Assembly: GCA_021838445.1 (NCBI GenBank)
Contig: JAKCDU010000016.1
Coordinates: forward strand, 1-64,000
DNA length: 64,000 nt
Reading direction: 5' to 3'
Source of the DNA: Actinomycetes bacterium
GTDB lineage: Bacteria > Actinomycetota > Acidimicrobiia > Acidimicrobiales > Palsa-688
Below the pieces are notes generated by a model. The model saw only the letters and a list, made by a program, of their open reading frames with translations, was not told where the DNA came from and ran no database searches. Position 1 is the stretch's first letter, and every line of letters starts with the position of its first letter. Below, piece after piece: positions 1 to 12,349 of the stretch. The position numbers and the translations under genes were made by a program.

Positions 1-424
1 GGTCCATGTCGACTTCCAGATCGTGAGCCGGGACGAGGTCATCTCGGCCGACGTGCCCGTCGTGCTGATCGGCGAGGCCAAGGCCGTGGAGCTCGAGCAG
101 GGGATGGTCGAGCAGCAACTGACCTCACTGACCATCAACGCCACCCCCGGGCGTATCCCCGCCTCGATCGAGGTGGACATCAACGACCTCAAGGTCGGCG
201 ACGCCATCCGCGTCGGTGATCTCCGCCTGCCGTCGGGTGTCACCACCGACGTGCCCGACGACGAGATGATCGTGCTGGGCGCGCTGTCGGGGGCATCGGT
301 CGGGGCCGCCCCGGTGGAGGCCGGCGAGACCGCCGCCGAGGACATCGCGGAGGGCGAGGCCGGCGGCGAGGAGAGGGCCGCCAGCGGCGAGGCATCCGCC
401 GGGGACGGCGAGGGAGAGGCCTAA
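1..424 (+). CDS. rplY: 50S ribosomal protein L25/Ctc, C-terminal part (5' end outside window)
   Basis: The frame is open from the first bases of the window, so the gene begins upstream. About 140 residues are visible. The opening VHVDFQIV matches the L25 'HVDF' strand at the start of the TL5/CTC C-terminal beta domain, which runs to about visible residue 100. An Ala/Glu/Gly-rich acidic tail of about 35 residues follows, as in long actinobacterial L25 proteins. The protein binds 5S rRNA in the large subunit. Its position just before pth is common in bacteria. Family assignment is secure; the missing N-terminus cannot be judged. Confidence 0.88.
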   Translation, partial: VHVDFQIVSRDEVISADVPVVLIGEAKAVELEQGMVEQQLTSLTINATPGRIPASIEVDINDLKVGDAIRVGDLRLPSGVTTDVPDDEMIVLGALSGASVGAAPVEAGETAAEDIAEGEAGGEERAASGEASAGDGEGEA

Positions 425-487
425 CTGCTCGGTCGAAGCGGTCGGGAGCGCCCGGCCCGCACCGGTACTCCCTGGGACCTGCTGGTC

Positions 488-1072
488 GTGGGGCTGGGCA
501 ATCCTGGCCGGGAGTACGCCGGCAGCCGGCACAACGCCGGGGCCGACGCCATATCCGTTCTCGCCGGCCGCTACGGCGGCAGCCTGAAGCGGGCCAAGGA
601 ACAGGCTCTGGTCGCCGAGGTCCGAATCGGCGACCGGCGGGTGGCCCTGGCCTTCCCGCAGACGTACATGAACGAGTCCGGCCGTGCCGTGGCCCCGCTC
701 GTGCGCCGCTACGGCATCGAGGATTTGAGCCGGCTGGTCGTCGTGCACGACGAGCTGGACCTTGCGCTCGGAGCGGTGCGGGTCAAGGCCGGCGGCGGTC
801 TCGCCGGGCACAACGGGCTGCGCTCGATCAAGGCCCACCTCCATGACGACGCGTTCACGCGGGTGCGTATCGGGATCGGAAAGCCGCCCGGCGGCAAGGA
901 GCGCGGCGCCGACCACGTCCTCGAGGCGCCGAGCCGGAGGGAGCGGGCCGAGCTCGACGTGAGCGTGGAGGTGGCGGCCGACGCCGTGGAATGCATCCTG
1001 GTCGAGGGACTCGGAACGGCTCAGAACCGGTTCAATGGGAAGCGCGACGCCGGACCTGAAGCGGAGACGTGA
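488..1072 (+). CDS. pth: peptidyl-tRNA hydrolase
   Basis: Pth cleaves the ester bond of peptidyl-tRNAs released from stalled ribosomes. Visible family motifs are GLGNPG at the N-terminus, RHNAG with the catalytic His (residue 15 from this start), the MNESG loop, the HDELD acidic motif near residue 88, and the glycine-rich GHNGLRS segment. The GTG at 488 cuts into the first beta strand: the in-frame residues just upstream (DLLV) extend the usual 'LVVGLGNPG' strand. A non-canonical CTG start at 425, 479 or 482 is therefore possible. The stop overlaps the mfd start (GTGA), which suggests translational coupling. Confidence 0.93.
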   Translation: MGLGNPGREYAGSRHNAGADAISVLAGRYGGSLKRAKEQALVAEVRIGDRRVALAFPQTYMNESGRAVAPLVRRYGIEDLSRLVVVHDELDLALGAVRVKAGGGLAGHNGLRSIKAHLHDDAFTRVRIGIGKPPGGKERGADHVLEAPSRRERAELDVSVEVAADAVECILVEGLGTAQNRFNGKRDAGPEAET

Positions 1073-4000
1073 CCGAGATACCTTCCCCCCGAACCGACCA
1101 GCCGCCGACCCCGGGAGGATCCGGGGCTCTCGCCGCGTTGCTGCCGCTGCTGCGCAACGACGAGACCTTCGCCGACCTGCGCGACCTGCGCAACGTGGTG
1201 GTGGCCGTCCCCGAGCCGGCCCGGGCTTTTGCCATCGCCGGTATCGCCGAGGCGTCCCGTCGCCACCCGACGGTGGTGGCCGTGCCGACCAACGCCGAGG
1301 CCGAGCGACTGGCCCATGACCTGTCGGCGTTCCTCGGCCCCGACCACGTCGAGGTCTGCCCGGCGTGGGAGACCCTCCCCTTCGAGCGGGTCAGCCCGAG
1401 CATCGAGACCATGGGACGGCGCCTGCGGACCATGTGGCGGCTGCGCAGCGGAGCTCTCGGTCACCCCGAGCGGATGCCCAAGGTGCTGGTGGCGCCGGTG
1501 CGATCCCTGCTCCAGCGGCTCGGGCCCCACGTCGAGGACACCGCCCCTGTCACGGTGACCCGCGGCGACCAGGTCGATCCCGAGGACCTGGTCGCCCGGC
1601 TGGTCTCCATCGGCTACCGGCGTGAGTACCAGGTGGAGCACCGGGGCGAGATCGCCGTGAGGGGTTCCATCGTCGACGTCTTCGGGGCCACCGACGACGT
1701 CCCGGTACGCATCGACCTGTGGGGCGACGAGGTGGACCGCCTCAGCCGCTTCTCGGTCGGCGACCAACGGTCTACGACCGACGTGGAGCACGTCGAGCTG
1801 TTCGGATGCCGGGAGCTTCGTCCCACCCCCGAGGTCCAGGAGCGGGCCCGGGCTCTGGTCAGCCGGGCGCCCTGGGCGAGGGTGCAGTGGGAGCGCTTCT
1901 CCGAGGGCCTGGTCTTCGACGGGATGGAGTCGTGGCTGCCGTGGCTCACCGACGAGGAGCACCTCCTGGTCGACCTGCTCCCGCCGGGAGCGCTGGTGCT
2001 GCTGGTCGAGCCCCGACGCATGCGGGACCGGGCCGCCGAGCTGCTCGACGAGGAGGCCGCGCTGGCCCGGACGCTGGCCTCCACATGGGAGGCCACCGAC
2101 GACGATTTCCCCCGCCTCCACCTGCCTTTCGATCGCCTCCTGTCCCACACCGAAGCGGCCGCCTGGACGGTCACGGCCGCACCGGAAGGCCCGGGTACCT
2201 CGGTGGTGGCGGCCACCGGATGGGACCCGGTGGTGGGCGACGGGGAGCGGCTGATGGCCCAGCTGCGGGCCCTTCAGGGCGACGGCTACCGGGTGGTCGT
2301 GGGCGCCGAGGGGCGGGGAAGCGCCGGGCGACTGGCCGCTCTCCTCGGCGACCACGGGATCAGCGCCGAGGTCTGCGAGACCGGCGCCGACATCGACCGG
2401 CCGGGGGTGAGGATCGTGGTGGCGCCGCTCGAGCGAGGGTTCCTCTACCCGCCCCTGCGCCTGGCGGTGCTGGCCGAGGGGGATCTCACCGGTCGGCGCC
2501 GGGCCCACCGGCGGCCCCGGGCCCGGGCCCGCAACGCCGAGACCTACTTCGATGATCTGAAGACCGGGTCCTTCGTGGTGCACTACCAGCACGGTGTGGG
2601 CCGTTTCGGGGGCATGGTGCGGCGGGCCATCGGAGGCGTCGAGCGGGACTACCTGCTCCTCGAGTACAAAAGCGGCGACAAGCTCTACGTCCCGTCCGAT
2701 CAGGTGGACCTCCTTCGGCCCTACACCGGCGGTGAGTCGCCTTCGCTCAGCCGGCTCAACGGCTCCGATTGGCAGAAGGCCAAGGCGAGGGTGCGCTCGG
2801 CCGTCCGGGAGATCGCCCAGGAGCTGGTGGTGCTCTACCAGAAGCGGGTGAACGCCCCGGGCCACGCTTTCGGGTCCGACACGCCCTGGCAGCGCGAGAT
2901 CGAGGAGTCCTTCCCCTACCAGGAGACCCCCGATCAGCTGAAGGCCATCGAGGAGGTCAAGGCCGACATGGAGCGGCCCGCGCCCATGGACCGCCTGGTC
3001 TGCGGGGATGTCGGGTTCGGCAAGACCGAGGTGGCCATCCGGGCGGCCTTCAAGGCGGTGCAGGACGGCATGCAGGTGGCGGTGCTGGTGCCCACCACCC
3101 TGCTCGCCTCGCAGCACTTCCAGACTTTCAGCGACCGCTTCGCCGGTTACCCGGTCCGCGTCGAGATGCTGTCGCGGTTCCTCACCCCGGCCCAGTCCAA
3201 GGCCGTCCTCGACGGGCTGACCGACGGCTCGGTGGACGTCGTGGTGGCCACTCACAAGCTCCTGTCCAAGGACACCTCCTTCAAGAACCTCGGACTCCTC
3301 GTGGTCGACGAGGAGCAGCGCTTCGGGGTGACCCACAAGGAGGCCATCAAGCAGCTACGCACCGACGTGGACGTGCTCACCCTGACCGCCACGCCGATTC
3401 CCCGCACCCTGGAGATGAGCCTCACCGGCATCCGGGACCTGACCCTCCTCCACACCCCGCCCGCCGACCGCCAGCCGATCCTCACCTACGTGGGTGAGTA
3501 CGACGAGCGGGCCGTGGCCGAGGCCGTCCGGCGCGAGCTGCTGCGGGAGGGACAGGTGTTCTACGTGCACAACCGGGTGTCGGACATCGAGAAGGTGGCA
3601 GCTGAGCTGCGGGCCCTGGTGCCTGAAGCCCGGATCGGCACGGCCCACGGCCAGATGGACGAGGGAGCTTTGGAGAAGGTCGTGCTGGACTTCTGGGAGG
3701 GCAAGTACGACGTCCTCGTGTGCACGACCATCATCGAGTCGGGCATCGACATGCCGACGGTCAACACCTTGGTGGTCGATCGGGCCGACCGGCTCGGACT
3801 GGGCCAGCTCCACCAGCTCCGGGGCCGGGTCGGGCGGGCCGGCCAGCGGGCCTACGCCTATCTGCTGTACCCGCCCGAGCAGGTGCTCTCCGAGGAGGCC
3901 TACGAGAGGTTGCGCACCATCGGCGAGCACACCGAGCTCGGGTCGGGCTTCAAGATCGCCATGCGCGACCTGGAGATCCGCGGCGCCGGCAACCTCCTCG

Positions 4001-4575
4001 GTGGAGACCAGTCCGGTCACATCGCCGCGGTCGGCTACGACCTGTACGTGCAGATGGTCTCGGAGGCGGTGGCCGAGCTCAAGGGTGAGACGCCCCGGGA
4101 ACCGGCCGAGATCAAGCTCGACCTGCCGGTCACGGCCAACCTGCCCGCCGACTACGTGGCCCGGGAGGACCTCCGCCTCGAGGCCTACCGGCGCCTCGCC
4201 ACGGTCACGTCCCACGACCAGGTGGCCGACATCGAGTCGGAGTGGCTGGACCGCTACGGTCCGCTGCCCGCCCCGGCCACGGCCCTGCTGCGCATCGCTC
4301 ATCTGCGCGCCGTGTGCGCCCGGCTCGGAATCCGCGAGGTGGCCGTCGTGGCCGGTGGGGGCGGCCTGACCGGCGCCAGCTACACGGCCCGGCTCAGTCC
4401 GCTGGAGCTGAAGACCAGCCAGCGGGTGCGGCTCAACCGGATCGCCCCCAAGGCGGTGTACAAGGAGGACACCGGCCAACTCGTCCTCATCCTGCCCAAG
4501 ACCACCGACCCGGCCGAGCACCTGACCGTTTTGCTAGAGGAGTTGGCTCCTTCACTAGCATCGGCGACGTCGTGA
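1069..4575 (+). CDS. mfd: transcription-repair coupling factor Mfd
   Basis: At 1168 aa this is a normal length for Mfd, the translocase that removes stalled RNA polymerase and recruits UvrA. The N-terminal third is UvrB-like. A CarD-like RNA polymerase interaction domain lies near residues 510-560 ([13 protein letters not shown]). The RecG-like motor has Walker [10 protein letters not shown] near residue 645, a DEEQRFG box near 747, TATPIPRT, and the RGRVGRAGQ motif. A C-terminal TRCF domain follows. The GTG start overlaps the pth stop by 4 bp, and the end overlaps the next gene in the same GTGA manner. Confidence 0.97.
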   Translation: MTEIPSPRTDQPPTPGGSGALAALLPLLRNDETFADLRDLRNVVVAVPEPARAFAIAGIAEASRRHPTVVAVPTNAEAERLAHDLSAFLGPDHVEVCPAWETLPFERVSPSIETMGRRLRTMWRLRSGALGHPERMPKVLVAPVRSLLQRLGPHVEDTAPVTVTRGDQVDPEDLVARLVSIGYRREYQVEHRGEIAVRGSIVDVFGATDDVPVRIDLWGDEVDRLSRFSVGDQRSTTDVEHVELFGCRELRPTPEVQERARALVSRAPWARVQWERFSEGLVFDGMESWLPWLTDEEHLLVDLLPPGALVLLVEPRRMRDRAAELLDEEAALARTLASTWEATDDDFPRLHLPFDRLLSHTEAAAWTVTAAPEGPGTSVVAATGWDPVVGDGERLMAQLRALQGDGYRVVVGAEGRGSAGRLAALLGDHGISAEVCETGADIDRPGVRIVVAPLERGFLYPPLRLAVLAEGDLTGRRRAHRRPRARARNAETYFDDLKTGSFVVHYQHGVGRFGGMVRRAIGGVERDYLLLEYKSGDKLYVPSDQVDLLRPYTGGESPSLSRLNGSDWQKAKARVRSAVREIAQELVVLYQKRVNAPGHAFGSDTPWQREIEESFPYQETPDQLKAIEEVKADMERPAPMDRLVCGDVGFGKTEVAIRAAFKAVQDGMQVAVLVPTTLLASQHFQTFSDRFAGYPVRVEMLSRFLTPAQSKAVLDGLTDGSVDVVVATHKLLSKDTSFKNLGLLVVDEEQRFGVTHKEAIKQLRTDVDVLTLTATPIPRTLEMSLTGIRDLTLLHTPPADRQPILTYVGEYDERAVAEAVRRELLREGQVFYVHNRVSDIEKVAAELRALVPEARIGTAHGQMDEGALEKVVLDFWEGKYDVLVCTTIIESGIDMPTVNTLVVDRADRLGLGQLHQLRGRVGRAGQRAYAYLLYPPEQVLSEEAYERLRTIGEHTELGSGFKIAMRDLEIRGAGNLLGGDQSGHIAAVGYDLYVQMVSEAVAELKGETPREPAEIKLDLPVTANLPADYVAREDLRLEAYRRLATVTSHDQVADIESEWLDRYGPLPAPATALLRIAHLRAVCARLGIREVAVVAGGGGLTGASYTARLSPLELKTSQRVRLNRIAPKAVYKEDTGQLVLILPKTTDPAEHLTVLLEELAPSLASATS

Positions 4576-5501
4576 CAAGAGTCAGAGCAGTCTTTCGTGT
4601 CGGTGCCTTGGCCTGCGCCTTGGGCGTCGGGTCCCTGGCCGTGTCGGCCTGCGACGCGTCGCCGTACGCGGCGACGGTCAACGGTTCGGTGATCACCGTC
4701 AACCAGCTCAACTCCGAGATGGCCGGCTGGGCGGCCAACCGGACGTGGGTCCAACAGTTCGACACCGGCAACAGCACCGCTCAGGGGGGTAACGGCGCCA
4801 CCGTGGTCGGCAGCGGTGGACCCGGCACCTACAGCACCACCTTCGCCGCCGACATCCTGGCCGATCTGGTGGCCACCAAGGCCATCGACCAGTACCTGGT
4901 CGCCCACGCCATCTCCCTCACCCAGGACCAGTTGGTGGCCTCGCAGGCCGTCAACGAGTACATACGCGGCGCCGCCTGGACCCAGTTCGAGCCCGGGATC
5001 CAGGCCTTCCAGATCCGTCAGCTGGCCGAGGAGGGGGCTCTGACCCCCGTCCCGACCAGCACGACCAATCTGCAGACGCCCTACAGCGACATCCAGCCCT
5101 ACCTCTTCTCCTCGATCTGCGTCTACCAGGAGACGGCTTTCGACAAGAGCCACGCCCAGGCCATCATCGCGTCCGGAGCGGTCATGGGCGGCGAGGTCTG
5201 CTACAGCCAGACCTCCCTCGAGGCTCAGCCGGCGGCGTTGCAGGTCGCGGTGCGCGCTCTGGCCAAACCCAACGACCTGACCCCGGCCATCGCCACCAGC
5301 TACGGCTACGTCGTGGCCCAACTGGGCCGCCGCACCGCCCCGGGCCTGTCACCGGGAGTGCAGCAGGTCCTCACTGCCGCCCTCGGGACGCCGACCGAGG
5401 TGACCAGCGTGCTGGCCGCCGCCAAGGTGCACGTCAACCCCCGGTACGGCACCTGGTCCAAGGGCCAGATCACCCCGCCCAAGCCGCCGCCGGCGCAGTG
5501 A
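4572..5501 (+). CDS. SurA/PrsA-like lipoprotein (putative peptidyl-prolyl isomerase/chaperone)
   Basis: The protein has 309 aa from the GTG at 4572, which overlaps the mfd stop. A basic N-terminus, a hydrophobic segment and a lipobox ending at Cys27 (VSAC) indicate a lipoprotein exported and anchored on the outer face of the membrane. Just after the Cys, 'ATVNGSVITVNQLNSEM' resembles the SurA N-terminal domain. A parvulin-type domain is weak at best. The C-terminus is Pro-rich (PPKPPPAQ). In M. tuberculosis the same slot between mfd/mazG and eno holds the lipoprotein LpqU, so the position is conserved more clearly than the sequence. The chaperone role is inferred. Confidence 0.72.
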   Translation: MTRVRAVFRVGALACALGVGSLAVSACDASPYAATVNGSVITVNQLNSEMAGWAANRTWVQQFDTGNSTAQGGNGATVVGSGGPGTYSTTFAADILADLVATKAIDQYLVAHAISLTQDQLVASQAVNEYIRGAAWTQFEPGIQAFQIRQLAEEGALTPVPTSTTNLQTPYSDIQPYLFSSICVYQETAFDKSHAQAIIASGAVMGGEVCYSQTSLEAQPAALQVAVRALAKPNDLTPAIATSYGYVVAQLGRRTAPGLSPGVQQVLTAALGTPTEVTSVLAAAKVHVNPRYGTWSKGQITPPKPPPAQ

Positions 5502-6898
5502 CCGGTAGGGTCGTCGTCGTGGGGCTCGGCCCCGGCGACCCCCGAGCGGTGAGCGTGGCCGTCGTAGACGCCATCGCACGGATCGTTGTCCGTTTCGTGC
5601 GCACCACCCGCCACCCGAGCGCCCATCTGGTGGAGCCGGCGGCCTCCTTCGACGACCTCTACGAGTGCTCAGCCACCATCGACGAGGTCTACGCCGGGGT
5701 GGTCGAGCGGCTCGTCGCCGCCGCTGCTGCTGAGGGGGAGGTCCTCTACGCCGTCCCGGGCTCGCCCTTCGTGGCCGAACGGACCGTCGAGATGCTCCGT
5801 GGCGACGGGAGAGTCGAGATCGACGTCATCCCCTCGATCTCCTTCCTCGACCTGGCCTGGGGTCGTCTCGGCATCGATCCCCTCGACCGGGGGGTTCAAC
5901 TGGTCGACGGCCACCGCTTCGCCGTGGAGGCCGCTGGTCGGAGCGGGCCGCTCCTCGTCGGCCAGTGCGACACCCGGCGGGTCCTGTCGGAGATGAAGCT
6001 GGCGGTCCCCGAAGGGCCTCGGGTAACGGTCCTCCAGCGCCTCGGCCTGGCCGACGAGGCGGTCTTCGAGGTCGCCTGGGATGACCTCGACCGGTCGTTT
6101 TACCCCGACCATCTGACATCGGTCTTCGTGCCCGTCCTGGAGGCGCCCGTCGCCGCTGAGCTCACCCGCTTCGTCGAGCTGGTGCGCACCCTGCGGGCCG
6201 AGTGCCCCTGGGACAGCCGCCAGACCCACCACAGCCTCACCCGCCACCTGCTCGAGGAGACCTACGAGGTGCTCGATGCCATCGCCGGTCTCGAAGGCGA
6301 CGACGGCTTCGAGGCCCTGGAAGAGGAGTTGGGGGACCTGCTGTTCCAGGTGGCCCTCCACGCCCAGCTGGCCGCTGAAGCGGGCCAGTTCGACCTGTCC
6401 GACGTGGCCCGAGGCATCCACGACAAGCTGGTGGCCAGGCACCCGCACGTGTTCGGGCCCCCCGGCCAGGCGGTCCCCAACTGGGAGGAGCAGAAGAAGG
6501 AGGAGAAAGGGCGGTCCAGTGTCATGGACGGCGTTCCTGCCAGCCTCCCCGCCCTGCTGTACGCGGCCAAGGTCCAGTCCAAGGCCGCCTCGGTCGGCTT
6601 CGACTGGAACAACGCCACCGAGGCGTGGCCGAAGATCGACGAGGAGCTCGGGGAGCTGCGTGACGCCGTCGCTTCGGGGCCGCCCTCGGACCGGCGCATC
6701 GACGACGAGCTCGGCGACGTCTTGTTCTCGGTGGTCAACATAGCCCGCCACCTGGGACTGGATCCGGAGTCGTCGCTGCGGTCCGCCACCCTCAAATTCC
6801 GGGGCCGCTTCGTCGCCATGGAGGAGCTCGCCGCGGCGAGAGGCGTGGCCGTCGACGATTCGCTGTGGACCGAGGTCAAGCGGGGCGAAGGCGTCTGA
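5498..6898 (+). CDS. mazG: tetrapyrrole-methylase-like / MazG nucleoside triphosphate pyrophosphohydrolase fusion
   Basis: The 466-aa protein has two parts. Residues 1 to about 200 form an SAM-dependent tetrapyrrole-methylase-like domain (GLGPGDP at the start, GSPFVAE near residue 88). Residues about 215-460 carry two MazG repeats with the metal-binding E-E-x-x-E / E-x-x-D pattern (LLEETYEVLDAI...EEELGDLL and IDEELGELRDA...DDELGDVLFS). This is the YabN architecture of Firmicutes, whereas M. tuberculosis MazG has a different N-terminal region. The MazG part hydrolyses non-canonical or damaged (d)NTPs to the monophosphate. The GTG start overlaps the upstream lipoprotein stop. Confidence 0.93.
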   Translation: MTGRVVVVGLGPGDPRAVSVAVVDAIARIVVRFVRTTRHPSAHLVEPAASFDDLYECSATIDEVYAGVVERLVAAAAAEGEVLYAVPGSPFVAERTVEMLRGDGRVEIDVIPSISFLDLAWGRLGIDPLDRGVQLVDGHRFAVEAAGRSGPLLVGQCDTRRVLSEMKLAVPEGPRVTVLQRLGLADEAVFEVAWDDLDRSFYPDHLTSVFVPVLEAPVAAELTRFVELVRTLRAECPWDSRQTHHSLTRHLLEETYEVLDAIAGLEGDDGFEALEEELGDLLFQVALHAQLAAEAGQFDLSDVARGIHDKLVARHPHVFGPPGQAVPNWEEQKKEEKGRSSVMDGVPASLPALLYAAKVQSKAASVGFDWNNATEAWPKIDEELGELRDAVASGPPSDRRIDDELGDVLFSVVNIARHLGLDPESSLRSATLKFRGRFVAMEELAAARGVAVDDSLWTEVKRGEGV

Positions 6899-6939
6899 GC
6901 CGCGTCCCCCATCCGGGGCCCGCCACCAACTACGGTTGA

Positions 6940-8552
<1,613 letters not shown>

Positions 8553-8605
8553 GCACGTAATGTGCCAGGGGTGAAAGTCGCTGACTCAGAAGGGGGAAGA
8601 CGGCC

Positions 8606-9075
<470 letters not shown>

Positions 9076-9079
<4 letters not shown>

Positions 9080-9900
9080 TCCCGGCCGGCTTCGACTACC
9101 GACGGGCGGCCACGCTCGACGAAGCGCTTTCACTGCTCGCCGACGGCGGCGACGAGGCCAAGCTGATCGCAGGCGGCCACTCCCTTCTGCCGCTCATGAA
9201 GCTGCGCCTGGCCGCGCCGTCGATGTTGATCGACATCGGACGACTGGGGGACCTCTCCTTCGTGCGCGACGGCGGCGACCACGTAGTGGTGGGCGCCCTC
9301 ACCCGTCACCGTGACGTGGAGATCGACCAGACCCTCCGGGACCACGTCCCGTTGCTCGCCCACGTGGCCGGCCAGGTCGGGGATCCCCAGGTCCGCCATC
9401 GCGGCACCATCGGCGGGTCGATCGCCCACGGAGACCCGGCGTCGGACCTGCCGGCGGCCTGCCTGGCCCTCGGGGCCAGCTTCAAGGCCGTCGGGCCGTC
9501 GGGTGAGCGGACCATCGACGCGTCGGACTTCTTCCTCGGCTTCCTCGAGACCGCGCTCGGCCCCGACGAGGTGCTCACCGAGATCATCGTGCCCAAAGCG
9601 ACCGGCGCCGGCTGGTCGTTCCAGAAGTTCAACCGCCGGGCCCAGGACTGGGCCATCGTCGGGGTGGCCGCGGTACGCGGCGAACGGACCGGGATCAGCC
9701 TCATCAACATGGGGCCCACCCCGGTTCGGGCGTCGGCGACCGAGGACGCCCTGGCCGGAGGGGCCAGTGCCGCTGAAGCCGCGGCCCGGGCCGCCGAGGG
9801 GCTCGAACCGCCCAGCGATCTCAACGCCACGCCGGAGTACCGGGTCCATCTCGCCCAGGTCCTGGTCCGTCGGGCGCTCGAAGAGGCGTCCGCCGCCTAG
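9076..9900 (+). CDS. FAD-binding medium subunit of a molybdenum hydroxylase (CoxM-like)
   Basis: 274 aa, with the two FAD/pyrophosphate motifs of the family: AGGHSLLP near residue 34 and [14 protein letters not shown] near residue 110. The C-terminal CO_deh_flav_C-like region holds [23 protein letters not shown]. It would pass electrons from the iron-sulfur subunit to an acceptor. It overlaps the CoxS-like gene by 4 bp. The order small-medium without a large subunit differs from coxMSL (form I) and coxSLM (form II). Confidence 0.92.
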
Positions 9901-9909
9901 ATTGGCGGG

Positions 9910-10854
9910 GTGAGCGCATCGGAACTCCCCACGCCCCACCCCACCCTGCTGGTCCCCGGTGACCCGGGGCTGACCGTCGACGGTGTGGCCGCAGCGCTGG
10001 CCGCCCACGGCTATCTGGCCGACGAGGGTCTGGCCACCTCGATATTCCTGGCTCTGGTGCTGCACCGGCCTCTCCTGCTCGAAGGGGAGGCCGGTGTCGG
10101 CAAGACGGAGGTGGCCAAGGTCCTGTCGGCCTGGTCTCAGGGCCCCCTCCTCAGGCTGCAGTGCTACGAGGGAATCGATATCTCCCAGGCCGTCTACGAG
10201 TGGGACTACGCCCGCCAACTGCTCCACCTGCGAGCGGCCGAAGCCTCGGCGTCGATGGGCGCCGCCGAGGACGAGGTCTACAGCGAACGGTTCCTGGTGC
10301 GCCGACCGCTGCTCACCGCCATCGATCACGGTGAGGGACCTCCGCCGGTGCTGCTCATCGATGAGGTGGACCGCGCCGACGACGAGTTCGAGGCGTTCCT
10401 GCTCGAGTTCCTGTCCGAGTACGCCGTCACCATCCCCGAGCTGGGCACCTTCCGGGCGGCCCGGCCCCCGATAGTGATCATCACCTCCAACCGGACCCGC
10501 GACGTGCACGACGCCTTGAAGCGACGGTGCCTCTACCACTGGGTGGAGCACCCGGACTTCGAGCGGGAGGTGGCCATCATCGCTCTGAGGGCCCCTCAGG
10601 CGGTGCCCGAGCTGGGCCGTCAGGTCGCCGCCGCGGTGGAGCAGTTGCGGGGCATGCACCTCTACAAGCCGCCCGGTGTGGCCGAGTCCATCGACTGGAC
10701 GGCGGCGTTGGCCGCTCTCGGCCAGAAGCGCATGGACGAGCGCACCATCGACCTCACGCTCGGCACCGTCCTCAAATACCAGGAGGACCAGAACCGGGTC
10801 CGGGCCGAAGGGGTGGAACAGCTCGTCCGCTCGGCCCTTCAGCGCGGCGCCTGA
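9910..10854 (+). CDS. MoxR-type AAA+ ATPase (CoxD-like)
   Basis: The 314-aa ATPase has Walker A GEAGVGKTEVAK at residues 59-70 and Walker B LLIDEVDRADDEFEAFLLEF near 145, with the sensor TSNRTRD near 195. MoxR/CoxD ATPases work with VWA partners to mature metalloenzymes. In Oligotropha CoxD is required for assembly of the Cu-Mo site. The next gene is the VWA partner, and its ATG overlaps this stop by one base. GTG 9910 is chosen because it lies 9 bp after the CoxM stop and gives the family's usual N-terminus. Confidence 0.9.
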   Translation: MSASELPTPHPTLLVPGDPGLTVDGVAAALAAHGYLADEGLATSIFLALVLHRPLLLEGEAGVGKTEVAKVLSAWSQGPLLRLQCYEGIDISQAVYEWDYARQLLHLRAAEASASMGAAEDEVYSERFLVRRPLLTAIDHGEGPPPVLLIDEVDRADDEFEAFLLEFLSEYAVTIPELGTFRAARPPIVIITSNRTRDVHDALKRRCLYHWVEHPDFEREVAIIALRAPQAVPELGRQVAAAVEQLRGMHLYKPPGVAESIDWTAALAALGQKRMDERTIDLTLGTVLKYQEDQNRVRAEGVEQLVRSALQRGA

Positions 10855-12035
10855 TGAGCTCGCGGGCGGCGCCGACCGGGGCGGCCGCCACGCCGCTGGT
10901 GGCGCCGGAGCGCCTGGTGGCCGGCTTCACCCGGGCCCTGCGCCGGGTCGGGGTGGCCGTGGCGACGGGATCCGCGGTCCTGTACGCCGAAGCCCTCGCC
11001 AAGGTGGGCCTCGAGGATCCCGACGGGGTCTACTGGGCGGGCCGGGCCACCCTGGTACGCCGGCCCGAGGACGTCGAGCTCTACGACCGGGTCTTCACGG
11101 CCTACTGGTCGGAGGTCACCCCGTTGCGGCTCACCCAGACCCAGGTCCAGCCCGTCACCCTCGCCCTCGACGAGGAACCGGACCAGGAGGAGATCCCCGA
11201 CGACGACGGGCCGACCGGGCCCGACGGCGACATCCGAGCCCTGCGCTGGTCGGCGGTCGAGGTGCTCACCGAGCGGGACATGGGCACCCTGACCGCGGAG
11301 GAGTGGGCCGAGGCCCAGAGGCTCATCGCCGCCCTGCGCATCTCGACCGAGCTGCGTCCGGCCCGCCGGACCCGCTCGTCGCGTGGCCGCTCGGGCAGCT
11401 ACCCCGATCTGCGCCGCACCTTCCGGCTCAACGTGCGTCACGGCGGGGTGCCGGTGGAGCGGGCCTGGCGGGAGCCGGTGGAGCGGCCCCGCCGGATGGT
11501 GTTCCTGCTCGACGTGTCAGGCAGCATGGAGGACTACTCGTTGGCCATGGCCCGCTTCGCCCATGCCGCCGTCTCCTCCCGTCGGGCCGGGCGGGTGGAG
11601 GTCTTCACCATCGGCACCCGTCTCACCCGGGTGACCCGTCAGCTGGGCCGGCGGGACGTGGAGGTGGCCCTGCGGACCGCCGGCCACGCCGTGTCGGACT
11701 GGTCGGGGGGAACCCGCCTGGGTGATTGCATAGGGGAGTTCAACGATGTGTGGGGGGTGAGGGGCCTGGCCCGCGGGGCCATCGTGGTCATCTGCTCCGA
11801 CGGCTGGGACCGGGGTGACCCCGAACGCATGGCCGTGGAGATGGGCCGCCTGTCGCGGGTGGCCCGACGGATCGTCTGGGTCAACCCGCTGAAGGCGTCA
11901 CCCGGGTATGCCCCGCTGGCCCGCGGAATGGCCGCCGCCCTGCCCTACGTTGATCAGTTCGTGGAAGGTGAGTCAATCCGGTCGCTGGAACACCTGGCGG
12001 CCCTGGTATCGGGCGCCCCGGGAGGTCGTCGATGA
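10854..12035 (+). CDS. VWA domain protein (CoxE-like)
   Basis: 393 aa from the ATG overlapping the MoxR stop (TGATG). The C-terminal von Willebrand A domain contains the metal-ion site FLLDVSGSME near residue 219, with the later Thr (SGGTRLGD) and Asp (CSDGWDRGD) expected of a MIDAS. An acidic stretch (EEPDQEEIPDDDG) near residue 105 precedes it. CoxE-type proteins pair with MoxR/CoxD ATPases to insert or mature the active site of molybdenum hydroxylases. The gene overlaps the following XdhC-type gene by 4 bp. Confidence 0.88.
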   Translation: MSSRAAPTGAAATPLVAPERLVAGFTRALRRVGVAVATGSAVLYAEALAKVGLEDPDGVYWAGRATLVRRPEDVELYDRVFTAYWSEVTPLRLTQTQVQPVTLALDEEPDQEEIPDDDGPTGPDGDIRALRWSAVEVLTERDMGTLTAEEWAEAQRLIAALRISTELRPARRTRSSRGRSGSYPDLRRTFRLNVRHGGVPVERAWREPVERPRRMVFLLDVSGSMEDYSLAMARFAHAAVSSRRAGRVEVFTIGTRLTRVTRQLGRRDVEVALRTAGHAVSDWSGGTRLGDCIGEFNDVWGVRGLARGAIVVICSDGWDRGDPERMAVEMGRLSRVARRIVWVNPLKASPGYAPLARGMAAALPYVDQFVEGESIRSLEHLAALVSGAPGGRR

Positions 12036-12349
12036 GAGAGGTCCTGTCAGATATCGAGCGGTGGCGCAGCGAGGGCAAGCGGGTCGCCTTGGCCCGGGTG
12101 GTGGCCCTCGAGGGCTCGGGTCCCCGCCTGCCCGGCGCCACCATGGTGGTCTCCGAGGCCGGAGACGTGGCCGGCTCGGTCTCCGGCGGTTGTGTGGAGG
12201 GAGCGGTGGTCACCGAGGCTCTCGACGTCCTCGCCGGGGATGGCACGCCCAAACTTTGCACTTTCGGCTACTCCGACGACGAGGCCTTCGCGGTCGGGCT
12301 CACCTGTGGAGGCACCATCCGGGTCTTCGTCGAGCCGCTGACGTGGTAA
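12032..12349 (+). CDS. XdhC/CoxI-family N-terminal-domain protein
   Basis: A 105-aa protein made only of the XdhC_CoxI domain: VALEGSGPRLPGATMVV followed by SVSGGCVEGAV, then CGGTIRVFVEPL at the end. XdhC-type proteins bind molybdenum cofactor and help its sulfuration or insertion into xanthine-dehydrogenase-type enzymes. The usual C-terminal Rossmann domain is absent here but present in the next gene, which starts 7 bp before this stop. The two proteins may work as a split XdhC, as in several cox clusters that carry separate CoxF/CoxI proteins. Confidence 0.85.
   Translation: MREVLSDIERWRSEGKRVALARVVALEGSGPRLPGATMVVSEAGDVAGSVSGGCVEGAVVTEALDVLAGDGTPKLCTFGYSDDEAFAVGLTCGGTIRVFVEPLTW

Noticed and set aside
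1021-3336. 771-codon open frame on the minus strand opposite mfd
   Set aside because: Codon-bias shadow of a high-GC gene; the translation is Gly/Arg/Pro/His-rich with no domain, and mfd itself is unambiguous.
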